NCBI RefSeq assembly: GCF_024346455.1
Contig: NZ_JAGQCY010000006.1
Location: forward strand, 124,001 to 188,000
Source of the DNA: Cyanobium sp. Aljojuca 7A6
Lineage (GTDB): Bacteria; Cyanobacteriota; Cyanobacteriia; PCC-6307; Cyanobiaceae
Length of the DNA stretch: 64,000 nucleotides
Direction: 5' to 3'
Shown piece after piece: positions 49,639 through 57,939 of this stretch. The position numbers and the translations under genes are program-made. A model generated the notes under the pieces. The model saw nothing but the letters and a program-made list of their open reading frames with translations. It was not told the origin of the DNA and made no database searches. Within the stretch, counting starts at the first letter, position 1; the number at the start of each line of letters is the position of its first letter.

Positions 49639-50937
49639 GTGGCAAGCGGTTCGCAGGTGCTGCAGCGCCATCCGGTGGTGGTGGTAGGGGGCGGGCAGGC
49701 CGGCCTGTCGGTGGCCCACTGCCTGCAGAAGCGGGGGCTGCGGCCCCTGGTGCTGGAGCGCCACCGCATCGGCCATGCCTGGGCGCGCCAGCGCTGGGAC
49801 TCCTTCTGCCTGGTCACCCCCAACTGGCAGTGCCGCCTGCCCGATTTCCCCTATGACGGCGACGACCCGGACGGCTTCATGGGCCGCGAGGAGATCGTCC
49901 GTTACGTGCAGCGCTTCGCCGACCACATCCAGGTGCCCGTGCGCGAAGGGGTGGCGGTGCGGCGCCTGCAGGCCAGCGGTTCGGGGTTCCGCCTCAGCAC
50001 CGACGACGGCGAGATCGAGGCGGATCAGGTGGTGCTGGCCACCGGCGGTTACCACCGCCCGAAGCGCCATCCCCTCGCCGCCAGGCTGCCCGAGCGGATC
50101 CTGCAGATCGATGCCCGCGACTACACCAGCCCCGCGTCCCTGCCCGCTGGCCCGGTGCTGGTGGTGGGCAGTGGCCAGTCGGGCTGCCAGATCGCCGAAG
50201 ACCTGTTCCTGGCCGGCCGCCGGGTGCACCTGAGCGTCGGCAGCGCCCCCCGCTCCCCGCGCCGCTACCGAGGCCGCGACGTGGTCGACTGGCTCGATCG
50301 CATGGGCTACTACGCCATGCCGATCGACCAGCACGCCGATCCGAAGGCGGTGCGGGGCAAGACCAACCACTACCTCACCGGCCGCGACGGTGGCCGCGAG
50401 ATCGACCTGCGCCGCCGCGCCCTCGAGGGGATGGTGCTGCACGGCCGGCTGGCCGACCTCGGCCACGACCGCATCAGCTTCGCCGGCGACCTGGCCGCGA
50501 ACCTCGACGGGGCCGACGCCGTCTACAGCCGCATCTGCCGCAGCATCGACGCCCACATCGCCGCCCAGGGCCTCAGCGCCCCCGAGGAGCCCGCCTACGT
50601 CTCCTGCTGGACGCCGCCCCCCGGTCCGTCCGCGCCCCTCGATCTGGCCGCTGAGCCCCTGGCGGCGGTGATCTGGTGCACGGGGTACCACCCGGACTTC
50701 ACCTGGGTGGAGGTGCCGGTCTTCGATGGCGCCGGCCATCCGGCCCACGAGCGGGGCCTCACCCAGGTGCCGGGCCTCTACGTCCTTGGCCTGCCCTGGC
50801 TGCACACCTGGGGTTCGGCCCGCTTCTGCGGGGTGGCCGAGGATGCCGAGTACCTGGCGGAGGCGATCCGGCTGCGCGCCTCCCGCCGGGTCGCCAGCCA
50901 GGAGCGGCTGGAGTGCACTGCCCTGCTGGGCACCTGA
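49639..50937 (+). CDS. Nit1C cluster flavoprotein monooxygenase-like oxidoreductase (MSMEG_0569 family)
   Basis: A 432-residue FAD- and NAD(P)H-binding protein starting at GTG 49639; the frame is open upstream. It has the FAD Rossmann motif VVVVGGGQAGLSVAH, the NAD(P)H motif VLVVGSGQSGCQIAEDL, and the FAD closing segment GLYVLGLPWLHTWGSAR. This is the flavin monooxygenase/thioredoxin reductase-like group found at the end of nitrilase clusters (nitH). It is transcribed divergently from the rest of the cluster across 169 bases. Substrate unknown. Confidence 0.87.
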   Translation: MASGSQVLQRHPVVVVGGGQAGLSVAHCLQKRGLRPLVLERHRIGHAWARQRWDSFCLVTPNWQCRLPDFPYDGDDPDGFMGREEIVRYVQRFADHIQVPVREGVAVRRLQASGSGFRLSTDDGEIEADQVVLATGGYHRPKRHPLAARLPERILQIDARDYTSPASLPAGPVLVVGSGQSGCQIAEDLFLAGRRVHLSVGSAPRSPRRYRGRDVVDWLDRMGYYAMPIDQHADPKAVRGKTNHYLTGRDGGREIDLRRRALEGMVLHGRLADLGHDRISFAGDLAANLDGADAVYSRICRSIDAHIAAQGLSAPEEPAYVSCWTPPPGPSAPLDLAAEPLAAVIWCTGYHPDFTWVEVPVFDGAGHPAHERGLTQVPGLYVLGLPWLHTWGSARFCGVAEDAEYLAEAIRLRASRRVASQERLECTALLGT

Positions 50938-50940
50938 GCC

Positions 50941-51564
50941 TCAGGCCACCAGGGCCGACCAGGTGAAGGCCAGGCCGAGGCCCATCAGCAGGCCGGCGGT
51001 GAGGCTCACCGCCGCGCTGGAAGCGTTCTGGCGCCAGCGCCGCACCGCCGTCAGGGCCACCAGAAGCAGCAGCGACTGGCTGACCAGCAGACCCGCCAGG
51101 TAGAAGCCGATCGGGGCCGGCTCCCAGCCGATCACGGCCCCGCTGAGGGCGTAGCCGTGCAGCAGGAAGGTGGGCACCAGAACGGCCGGGGGCAGGCGGC
51201 GCGCCAGAACCAGGCCGGTGAGCGCCACCGACAGGGCCACCAGCGGCTCGATCCAGGGGAAGCCCGGCAGGGCCAGCCCGAGGCCATTGCCCACCAGCCC
51301 GCAACCCAGCAGGGCCAGCACCCAGCGGAAGGGATGGACGATGCCCACCAGGCCGATCGCCAGCAGGAACAGCAGGTGGTCGGGGCCGAGGATCGGGTGG
51401 GCCAGGCCGCTGAGCAGCCCGGTGAGAGGTCCGGGCTTGAGCCCGGTCAGATCCATCACGTGGTGCGCCGAAGCCGGGGCGGCCAGCAGCAGGGGCAGGG
51501 CGCAGACAACGGCGAGGGCGATCGGCAGGAGGCCGCGCCGCTCAGCCAGAGAAGGCAGTGTCAT
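50941..51564 (-). CDS. HupE/UreJ-family metal transporter, copy 1 (riboswitch-controlled)
   Basis: A 207-residue membrane protein with a signal peptide (about 1-33, ending PASAHH) and six helices. The family metal-binding motif is LAHPILGPDHLLFLLAIGL, with His and Asp-His. HupE/UreJ proteins carry Ni2+ or Co2+. Because a cobalamin riboswitch lies in its leader (51608-51742, minus strand), cobalt for vitamin B12 is the likelier substrate. It is divergent from a second copy with its own riboswitch. Confidence 0.88.
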   Translation of the reverse strand: MTLPSLAERRGLLPIALAVVCALPLLLAAPASAHHVMDLTGLKPGPLTGLLSGLAHPILGPDHLLFLLAIGLVGIVHPFRWVLALLGCGLVGNGLGLALPGFPWIEPLVALSVALTGLVLARRLPPAVLVPTFLLHGYALSGAVIGWEPAPIGFYLAGLLVSQSLLLLVALTAVRRWRQNASSAAVSLTAGLLMGLGLAFTWSALVA

Positions 51565-51607
51565 GAAAAGTCTCCGGTCCTCGCCGGCGGGAAATGGGTC
51601 GAGTGGG

Positions 51608-51742
51608 GGTGAGCGTTCTGACTGAGGACGCCGGGCCGGGAAGCCAGGTTTCCATCACAGCTGCGGGACAGCGGCGGACTCGGGAAACCCCTCACCGCCT
51701 TTCCTCCTTGCGTCCTCCCCGTGAAGGGAAGGAACCCCTGGG
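51608..51742 (-). ncRNA. Cobalamin riboswitch, minus strand
   Basis: Leader of HupE/UreJ copy 1. On the minus strand I see GGTTCC (51736-51731), GAGGAAAGGCGGTGAGG, the core B12 element GCTGTCCCGCAGCTGTGATGG (51672-51652) in two overlapping parts, and the 3' end TCAGTCAGAACGC (51625-51613). The spacing follows the cobalamin riboswitch consensus. Bound B12 would reduce expression of the transporter, whose start is 44 bases downstream. Confidence 0.82.
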
Positions 51743-51814
51743 GGCCATCCTCCCCCCTTCCCGGTCAGAAGCTGCGGTCATCGGGCGGCAACGTCACCGG
51801 CTGCGGTCACAATG
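51743..51814. promoter_or_regulatory. Divergent promoter region between the two riboswitches
   Basis: About 70 bases that must hold both promoters. CTGCGGTCA is repeated at 51772-51780 and 51801-51809. CACAAT at 51807-51812 could be the plus-strand -10 element. No gene is encoded in 51565-51987; the whole stretch is riboswitch leaders and this spacer. Confidence 0.45.
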
Positions 51815-51948
51815 GGCAGACGGTTCCCGGGGTTCACCTCCGGGAGGAAACGAGGAAAGTCCGGTGCACGGCTGGGTTCGCCCTGTTGTCATTCCGGCGC
51901 TGTCCCGCAGCTGTGATGGGGTCACCCTCAGCCAGAACGCTCGCCGTG
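51815..51948 (+). ncRNA. Cobalamin riboswitch, plus strand
   Basis: Leader of HupE/UreJ copy 2. It shows GGTTCC (51822-51827), GAGGAAAGTCCGGTG (51852-51866), the B12 element GCTGTCCCGCAGCTGTGATGG (51899-51919, identical over 21 bases to the minus-strand copy, which I cite as one element) and CAGCCAGAACGCTC (51928-51942). GAGGAAAGTCC alone also occurs in RNase P RNA, but the rest of that RNA is absent. The gene starts 40 bases downstream. Confidence 0.82.
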
Positions 51949-51987
51949 AACCGTTCCTTCCATCCCCGGCGCGGACCGGGACCCTCG

Positions 51988-52587
51988 ATGACCAACTTTT
52001 CCGGCCTCCGCTCCTGGACCCTTCTGGGGGGTGCGGCCGCCCTCGGCTTCGTGCTGATCGGCCAGCCGGCCCAGGCCCATGGCCTGGCCCACGGCGGCCT
52101 CGGCTATGGCTTCCTCCACCCCATCACCGGCATCGATCACCTGCTGCTGCTGGTCGGCGTCGGCGCGGCTGCGTCCTATGTGTCCGCCGAGCTGCTGCTC
52201 TGGGGCCTGGCCGGTGCGGTGCTGGGGGGCCTGGTCGGGGCCACGGGCTTCGCCCTGCCCTTCGCTGAGGTGCTGGCCGCCCTGGCGATCTCGGCGGTGG
52301 CGCTGCTGATCCTGCGCTCCCACCGTGATGGCCGCAGCCCCGGGCTGGCCTTCGCCGGCACCCTGGTGGCCGGTGCGGTCGCCCTGCATGCCCTGCTGCA
52401 CGGCGGCGAGGCCCCCGTCGATGGCTCAGCCCTGGGCTGGTGGGCCGGCGCCCTGGCGGCCTCGCTGCTGGTGAGTGGTGGTTCGTTCCTGGCGATGCGC
52501 CGTCTGCCCCTGGTCTGGACTGCCCGCCTCGCCCTGTTGCTGGCGGTGCTCGGCGGCGCCCTGGCCCTGGCTCCGCTGGCGGCCTAA
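51988..52587 (+). CDS. HupE/UreJ-family metal transporter, copy 2 (riboswitch-controlled)
   Basis: A 199-residue membrane protein: signal peptide (about residues 1-26, ending AQAHG), then six helices. The metal motif is FLHPITGIDHLLLLVGVG (HP...G.DH). A second His-rich site, ALHALLHGGEAP, lies in the later part. It diverges from copy 1 and has its own cobalamin riboswitch, so it is predicted to import cobalt under B12 shortage. Copies 1 and 2 are only moderately similar, so they are not a recent duplication. It overlaps the end of the convergent kinase gene. Confidence 0.88.
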   Translation: MTNFSGLRSWTLLGGAAALGFVLIGQPAQAHGLAHGGLGYGFLHPITGIDHLLLLVGVGAAASYVSAELLLWGLAGAVLGGLVGATGFALPFAEVLAALAISAVALLILRSHRDGRSPGLAFAGTLVAGAVALHALLHGGEAPVDGSALGWWAGALAASLLVSGGSFLAMRRLPLVWTARLALLLAVLGGALALAPLAA

Positions 52588-53537
52588 GCCAGCAGGGCGG
52601 CCGCCATCGCCAGGGCCCCCTGGCAGGCATCACCGGCGGCCGTCACCAGGCGGCTGCCGGGCAGGGCCTGCGCCAGGCTCCGGCTGAAGGGGCGGCGCAG
52701 TTGCTCCAGATGGCTCAGCGCCCCGCCCATCGGGCACACCGCCGGCTCCACCAGATCCAGGCCCCGGGCCACCCCCGCCGCCATGGCGGCCAGGGCCGCG
52801 GCGTTGCGTTCCATCACCGCGATGGCCTCCGCTTCGCCTGAGGCGGCGCGTTGATCAAGCACCGGCGCCAGCCGGGCAAAGCCGGCGGGCCCGAAGCCGG
52901 CCGCCACCACCAGGGCCTTGAGCCGCTGCACTGACCCCGGATCGTCCGGGTCCAGATCCAGGGCCTGCCAGAGGGCGTGTCGCAGGGGGGAGTCGGGGAC
53001 GCGGCCATCGGCCATCTGCAGGCTCAGGGCCAGGCCGTCACGGCCGATGTCCATGGCTGAGCCGGCCCCATCCAGCAGCCAGCCCCAGCCCGCGCAGCGT
53101 TGCTCGCGGCCGCGGCCGTCGCGGCCGACGGCGATGGTGCCGGTGCCGCTGATCACCACGATTCCGGCCCCGTCAGGGAAAGCGCCCCGCAGGGCGGTGC
53201 GCTCATCGCCGGTGACCAGCACCCGCTCCAAGGGCAGCCCCAGGGCGTCGGCTGCCAGGGCCTGGCCCTGGGCTTGCACCGGGGAGCCCTGCTCGATGCC
53301 GCTGGCCCCCACGGCGGCCGCCACCAGCACCGGGGGCGGGCTACCGCTCTCCACGCCGGCCATGGCCCGCGCCAGGCTCTCCCGCAGGGCGGCGCCAAAG
53401 CGCGCCGGACCCTCGGGGGCCGCCAGGTGGCACACACCAGGGCCATCGCCTTCGCTGATGACCCGGCCATCGCCCGCCAGGGCGAGGCGGCAGCTGGTGT
53501 GGGTCTGGCCGGCGTCGAAGCCGGCGATCAGCCTCAC
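52584..53537 (-). CDS. BadF/BadG-type ATPase, N-acetylglucosamine kinase-like
   Basis: A 317-residue ASKHA-fold protein starting at GTG 53537, overlapping the ictB stop (GTGA). Phosphate-binding motifs: LIAGFDAGQTHTSCRLA at the N-terminus, VVISGTGTIAVGRDG in the middle, and CPMGGALSHLEQL near the C-terminus; WGWLLDGAGSAMDIGRDGL is typical of the GlcNAc-kinase branch. It probably phosphorylates an amino sugar, for example recycled GlcNAc from cell wall. A CoA-dehydratase activator is unlikely because the Cys cluster ligands are missing. Confidence 0.85.
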   Translation of the reverse strand: MRLIAGFDAGQTHTSCRLALAGDGRVISEGDGPGVCHLAAPEGPARFGAALRESLARAMAGVESGSPPPVLVAAAVGASGIEQGSPVQAQGQALAADALGLPLERVLVTGDERTALRGAFPDGAGIVVISGTGTIAVGRDGRGREQRCAGWGWLLDGAGSAMDIGRDGLALSLQMADGRVPDSPLRHALWQALDLDPDDPGSVQRLKALVVAAGFGPAGFARLAPVLDQRAASGEAEAIAVMERNAAALAAMAAGVARGLDLVEPAVCPMGGALSHLEQLRRPFSRSLAQALPGSRLVTAAGDACQGALAMAAALLA

Positions 53538-54853
53538 GGCTGGGGATCCGCGGGCCGGGCGGCTGCGGCCAGGGTGGCGAGGCTGAACAGGGCGATCAGC
53601 TGCACCTCCGGCCGGAAGAAGATCGTGTCGGTGAGGCCCTGCACCCCGAGGCCCGCGAACACGGCCACCGCCGCCAGGCACGGCAGGGCGAGGGGGGCGC
53701 TGCTGCGCCACTGGCCCAGGCCCACCTTGACGGCGCTCAGCAGCAGGCCCAGCCCCGCCAGCAGCCCTGGAATGCCGGCTTCCACCAGCAGCTCCAGGGG
53801 GATCGAATAGGCGCTGAGGGCGTTGAACTTGGGCTGTTGATACAGCGGGTAGATGAGGTTGAAGGCGTTGTTGCCGGGGCCGATGCCGATCCAGGGGCGG
53901 TCCTGGATCATCGCCAGGGCCGCGGTCCAGACGTTGATGCGGAAGTTGTTGGAGCTGTCCTCCCGGCCCGCCAGCAGGCTCATCACCCGCACCCGCAGGG
54001 GCTCCACCTGGGTGACCAGCACCGCCAGCACCACGGTGGCGCCGACCAGCAGCAGCAGGGGGAACAGGCGTCGCCACAACGGCGGCCAGTCGCGGGTCTG
54101 GCGCAGCACCAGCAGCAGGGCCATCACGCCGAGGGAGGCCACCAGGCCCATCCAGGCGCCGCGGCTGTAGGTGAGCACCAGGGCCACCAGGCCCAGCACC
54201 AGGCAGGCCAGGGCGAACAGGCGCCGTCCCCGTCCCTGCCAGCGCAGCAGGGCCACCACGGCCAGGGGCAGGATCGGCAGCAGATAGCCCCCCAGCAGGT
54301 TGGGGTTCTCCAGGGTGCTGTAGATGCGCACCGTGCCCTCGGCCACCGAGTTGCTGTCCGACCAGCGGGCCAGGGCGCCAGGAGCCGCGTAAAGCTGGCG
54401 GATACCGATCACGCTGGTGATCAGTTCACCGGCCAGCAGGGCGCCCACCAGCCGGTCCCACCACACCGGGGCGGTGGCCAGCAGCTGGCGCATCAGGGCG
54501 TAGACGCTCAGGTAGCTGAGCAGCTTGACCAGGCCCGCCAGGGCGGCCCTGGGCACCGGCGAGAAGCCGGTGGCCACCACGGCCACCGCGATCACCAGCA
54601 GCAGCCAGATGTTGATGGCGCCCAGGCGCCCCGGGGGGGTGCGCAGCGCCCAGACCACCCAGAGCAGGGCCGAGGCGGCGATCAGCAGGCTGAGGCCCTC
54701 ACGGGTCACCACGGGCAGGCCGGCCAGCAGGGCGCAGAGGATCCAGCCCGCCACCAGGGGCAGGTGGGCGCCGAACCGGCCGGCGGGGAGCCCGGCCAGC
54801 AGCCCCTGCCAGCGCAGCAGCAGGGGCACGGGAGCTGGGGCAGGCACCATCAA
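53534..54853 (-). CDS. ictB: IctB (O-antigen ligase-like membrane protein)
   Basis: A 439-residue membrane protein of the O-antigen ligase/polymerase superfamily with about ten or eleven helices and a large periplasmic loop. LENPNLLGGYLLPILPLAVV, TYSRGAWMGLVASLGVM, FRINVWTAALAMIQDRPWIG and GIGPGNNAFN are characteristic of cyanobacterial IctB. IctB was proposed to help inorganic carbon accumulation, but it is not a proven bicarbonate transporter; a glycan ligase role fits the fold. It overlaps trmB upstream and the kinase downstream. Confidence 0.92.
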   Translation of the reverse strand: MMVPAPAPVPLLLRWQGLLAGLPAGRFGAHLPLVAGWILCALLAGLPVVTREGLSLLIAASALLWVVWALRTPPGRLGAINIWLLLVIAVAVVATGFSPVPRAALAGLVKLLSYLSVYALMRQLLATAPVWWDRLVGALLAGELITSVIGIRQLYAAPGALARWSDSNSVAEGTVRIYSTLENPNLLGGYLLPILPLAVVALLRWQGRGRRLFALACLVLGLVALVLTYSRGAWMGLVASLGVMALLLVLRQTRDWPPLWRRLFPLLLLVGATVVLAVLVTQVEPLRVRVMSLLAGREDSSNNFRINVWTAALAMIQDRPWIGIGPGNNAFNLIYPLYQQPKFNALSAYSIPLELLVEAGIPGLLAGLGLLLSAVKVGLGQWRSSAPLALPCLAAVAVFAGLGVQGLTDTIFFRPEVQLIALFSLATLAAAARPADPQP

Positions 54854-55566
54854 TCCGCTTCAGCGTCGAGGGGATTATCGGTGCCGCAGGCGGTGGGCTC
54901 CAGCTGGGCTTCCAGATCGGCCAGCGGCGGCAAAGGGGCGCTGCTGCGGCGGTAGAGGCTGCGGTGCACCGGCAGGCCCCCCGCCAGCACCTGGCCTTCC
55001 CGCTCGGTGGCCACCGGCAGGGGATTGCGCTCGGGGCCGCACTCCTCGGGCCCGGCGGCCTCGAAGGCGCCACTGGCGTCCACCAGCTGCCGCATCGGGG
55101 CGATCAGGGCCTCCACATCGCTCTGCAGGAACAGGCTGCGGCCGGGGGCCAGGGCCGCGGCGATCGCCAGCAGCAGGGCGGGCTGCAGCACCCGGCGCTT
55201 GCGGTGGCGCAGCTTGAACCAGGGGTCGGGGAACTGCAGCGTGACCAGCTCCAGCTGGCCGGCGGGCAGGCGTGCCAGCCAGTCCGGCAGGTTGACGTTG
55301 GCGTTGCCGTAGAGGAAGCGCAGGTTGCTCAACCCCTGGCGGCGGCGGTCGGCCTCGGCGGCCTCCACCAGGGTCCGGCGGATCTCCAGGCCCAGGTGGT
55401 TGCGCTCGGGCGCCAGGGGGGCCATGGCCAGCAGGAAACGGCCCCGGGCGGCGCCGATGTCGAGATGCAGGGGCAGGGAGGGATCGGCGAACAGCTCGAT
55501 CAGCGGCGGCAGGGGCCGGGCCAGCTGGTGGATCCGGCTGAGCGGATTGACGTGCTGGCGCACCAT
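54850..55566 (-). CDS. trmB: tRNA (guanine-N7-)-methyltransferase
   Basis: Adds the N7-methyl group to G46 of tRNA, using S-adenosylmethionine. 238 residues with LHLDIGAARGRFLLAMA (SAM loop), NHLGLEIRRTLVEAAE, LRFLYGNANVNLPDW and the family signature VTLQFPDPWFKLRHRKRRVL. The C-terminal 45 residues are an extension found in cyanobacterial versions. The start overlaps the FIST gene stop by one base and the stop overlaps the ictB start by four. Confidence 0.94.
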   Translation of the reverse strand: MVRQHVNPLSRIHQLARPLPPLIELFADPSLPLHLDIGAARGRFLLAMAPLAPERNHLGLEIRRTLVEAAEADRRRQGLSNLRFLYGNANVNLPDWLARLPAGQLELVTLQFPDPWFKLRHRKRRVLQPALLLAIAAALAPGRSLFLQSDVEALIAPMRQLVDASGAFEAAGPEECGPERNPLPVATEREGQVLAGGLPVHRSLYRRSSAPLPPLADLEAQLEPTACGTDNPLDAEAD

Positions 55567-56879
55567 CAGAGCGGCGCGGCGCTGTCCCCGGGCGGCTCGT
55601 TGGGCACCAGGAAGCCCCAGCTGGCGGTGTAGCCATGCAGGTGGGTGGTGCCGCCCACCGGGCCGATCTCGCCATTGCAGAACAGGCCGGCGATGGGCAC
55701 GGTGCCGAACACCTCCCGGCAGAGGCTCACATCGCCGTCGACCTCGCCGTAGAGGCCTTCACCGCGCCCCAGGCAGGCGAACAGGAAGGCGGCCAGGGGC
55801 TCGCTGCGGCGCCGCGACTGGCCGGCCAGCAGCTGGCGGGATTCATCGCGGGAGGCATCGGCATCGCGCAGCTGGAACTGCACCTTCTGGCCGACGCGCA
55901 TGCGTTCGCCCACCGCCACGGCGCCGTTGCGGGGATCGACGCCGATCAGGTTGCGCACCAGGAAGGAACCGGGCGCCTCCGCCACGGGGGTGAGGTCGGC
56001 CGTGGGCAGGCTGAAATCGCTGCGGCCGACGCCTAGGAACAGGGAGTGCTTGACCTGCTCCCGCTCGGCCGGGGTCAGGTCGGTGAGGATCGACTGCAGG
56101 GCGGCCACGGGGCTGTTTCGGGTGCTGCCGCAGCTCACCTCGATCACAACGTTGCGCTGGGCCTGCTCCACCTCCAGCACCGGGCCGATCGGCCGGCAGC
56201 CCTGGGCCACCAGCGGATCAAGCCGCCAGGAGCCGCTGATCAGGCAGCCCACCGCCCCGTTGCGCACGGTGTCGGCCGGGTCGCTGTCGCCGCTGCTGAA
56301 CAGCAGCGAGCCGTGGGCGGCGCTGTGGGGGCCGGCGATGCCGCCCACCTTGGTGGTGTTGGGGTAGGCGTAATCCAGGCCGCTGATCAGGTCGTTGATG
56401 GCGGTGCCGGTGGGATCCAGCAGCAGCAGCATCGACTGGCCGTCCTCCCACTCGGCTCCCACCCGCTCGCGCCAGGGCTCGGCCGGACCATCGAGGTCGG
56501 GCAGGGAGGCGGTGTCGATCGCGAAGGGGCGGAGGCTGGCACCGGGGAGGCGCAGCAGGGTGACCGCCAGGGCCGGCTGATTCTCGATCTCATGGGGCGC
56601 GCCGGCCGGATCGGTGCCCACCACACCGCCGCCGACGCAGCCCAGCCAGTGGCCGGCCTGGAGTTTCTGCTGCAGCAGGGGCAGCAGCCGGGGCAGGTCG
56701 CTGGCATAGCTGGCGGAGGCGAACACCAGGGCCAGGTCGGCCTCACCGGCGCCCCGGAGCTGCTCGAACACCTGGTTGACCGCTTCCTGCAGAGAGGCGT
56801 CCCGGCCGAGGGCGGTGCGGCACCAGGGGGCGTCGGGGCGACGCTGCAACCAGGGAAAGGAGGGGAGGGAACCCATCAC
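55566..56879 (-). CDS. FIST-domain sensory protein
   Basis: A 437-residue protein with FIST and FIST_C domains, thought to bind small ligands such as amino acids in signalling. Family blocks are GHWLGCVGGGVVGTDP, TTKVGGIAGPHSAAHGSLLF, FLVRNLIGVDPRNGAVAVGE and AAFLFACLGRGEGLYGE, AGLFCNGEIGPVGGTTHLHG. Free-standing FIST proteins without output domains are usual in cyanobacteria. An in-frame ATG at 56876 may be the true start. First gene of the minus-strand run FIST-trmB-ictB-kinase; it diverges from the DUF3177 gene over 57 bases. Confidence 0.9.
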   Translation of the reverse strand: MMGSLPSFPWLQRRPDAPWCRTALGRDASLQEAVNQVFEQLRGAGEADLALVFASASYASDLPRLLPLLQQKLQAGHWLGCVGGGVVGTDPAGAPHEIENQPALAVTLLRLPGASLRPFAIDTASLPDLDGPAEPWRERVGAEWEDGQSMLLLLDPTGTAINDLISGLDYAYPNTTKVGGIAGPHSAAHGSLLFSSGDSDPADTVRNGAVGCLISGSWRLDPLVAQGCRPIGPVLEVEQAQRNVVIEVSCGSTRNSPVAALQSILTDLTPAEREQVKHSLFLGVGRSDFSLPTADLTPVAEAPGSFLVRNLIGVDPRNGAVAVGERMRVGQKVQFQLRDADASRDESRQLLAGQSRRRSEPLAAFLFACLGRGEGLYGEVDGDVSLCREVFGTVPIAGLFCNGEIGPVGGTTHLHGYTASWGFLVPNEPPGDSAAPL

Positions 56880-56936
56880 CGGACCCTATCGCCTGAGGGG
56901 CGCACGGATAATGGCGCCTTACCGAACCGAGCGGAC

Positions 56937-57554
56937 GTGCCGGAACAGCTCTATCGCTCCCTGGTCTGGCTCGACGTGCGGCTGGGAATGCTGTTCGCCG
57001 TTGGGCTGCCGCTGGTGCTGCTTCTCTGGGCGGCCCTCCGCAAGGAGCAGGCGCTGGTGCGTCTGATGGGCCTCTACTGGAAGGTGGCCAGCCTGCAGCT
57101 GATCGCCCTGCTGCTGCTCACCGACAACCGCCCCGCCGGCTTCCTGCTGCTGGTGGTGGCGCCCTTGCTGGTGGTGGTGACCCTGTGGTTCTGGGTGGAT
57201 CTCAACGAGGAGCTGGCCGACATGCCCCCCTGGCGCGCCCTGCCCCTCACCCTGCGCCTCTGGCGCTGGAGCCTGACGCTGCTGTCGCTGGGGGGGGCGA
57301 GCCTGGCCGTGACCGCCCTGCCCTGCATGGGCGGCGCCGGCGCTGGCCTGCGCCTCTGTCGGGCCTGGCTGGAGGCACCGGTGGGGTTGCACGGCGTGGT
57401 GGCCAGGGTGTTCGCCTTCGTGTTCGGCGGGGCGTGGACGCCGGGGGTGGCCGCCTTCGTGGGCTATGTGGCCCTGGTGGCCTATGCGGTGGGGCTGCTG
57501 CAGTGGCTGGTGGTGCGCCTGCCGCGGCTGGGCCGGGTGGCCGGCGAGTTCTGA
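56937..57554 (+). CDS. DUF3177-type cyanobacterial membrane protein
   Basis: A 205-residue membrane protein starting at GTG 56937, with about five helices and the segments YRSLVWLDVRLGMLFAVGLP, PAGFLLLVVAPLLVVVTLWF and FGGAWTPGVAAFVGYVALVA. From memory this is the cyanobacterial and plastid family DUF3177, of unknown function. The frame is open upstream, but that part is antisense to the FIST gene. It is followed after four bases by the next gene. Confidence 0.75.
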   Translation: MPEQLYRSLVWLDVRLGMLFAVGLPLVLLLWAALRKEQALVRLMGLYWKVASLQLIALLLLTDNRPAGFLLLVVAPLLVVVTLWFWVDLNEELADMPPWRALPLTLRLWRWSLTLLSLGGASLAVTALPCMGGAGAGLRLCRAWLEAPVGLHGVVARVFAFVFGGAWTPGVAAFVGYVALVAYAVGLLQWLVVRLPRLGRVAGEF

Positions 57555-57558
57555 CGCC

Positions 57559-57900
57559 ATGACCGACGCCGCCTCCCCCTCCGTTGCCGCCCTGCTGGCC
57601 GCCCTGGAGGCCATCAGCCGCGAGCGCCCGGATCGGGTGCTGCGCCTGGTGGGCACCCTGCCGGCGCCGGGGGACGACGAACCCTTTGAACTGCTGATCT
57701 TCCGGGGCTTCTCCAGCAGCATCACCCACCCCACCGCCTTCGATCCCGACCAGCCGGCCCTGCCGGCGTCGGCCCTCATCACCGCGGCCGAACTGCTGGC
57801 GGGGCCCCTCAACCCCAGCGATGAGCGGTGCCTGGCGGGACCGCTGCCGGCGGAGACCTATCTGGATCCGGGGGCCTGGGAAGGAACGGCAGCAGAATGA
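57559..57900 (+). CDS. Conserved cyanobacterial/plastid-type hypothetical protein
   Basis: A 113-residue soluble acidic protein: LEAISRERPDRVLRLVGTLP, EPFELLIFRGFSSSITHPTA, FDPDQPALPASALITAAELL and GPLPAETYLDPGAWE. The pattern, especially LLIFRGFSSSxTHPT, is one I recall from cyanobacteria and plant plastids (possibly DUF7734), with no defined function. ATG at 57559 follows the DUF3177 stop by four bases, so co-transcription is likely. Confidence 0.68.
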   Translation: MTDAASPSVAALLAALEAISRERPDRVLRLVGTLPAPGDDEPFELLIFRGFSSSITHPTAFDPDQPALPASALITAAELLAGPLNPSDERCLAGPLPAETYLDPGAWEGTAAE

Positions 57901-57939
57901 TCTGGCTGCCTGGATCACTGTTGCGCTCCTGCATCCACC

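Noticed and set aside
51852-51866. GAGGAAAGTCC motif, as found in RNase P RNA
   Set aside because: The rest of the RNase P RNA is absent and the stretch fits a cobalamin riboswitch, including the CCCGCAGCTGTGATGG element and a metal transporter downstream.
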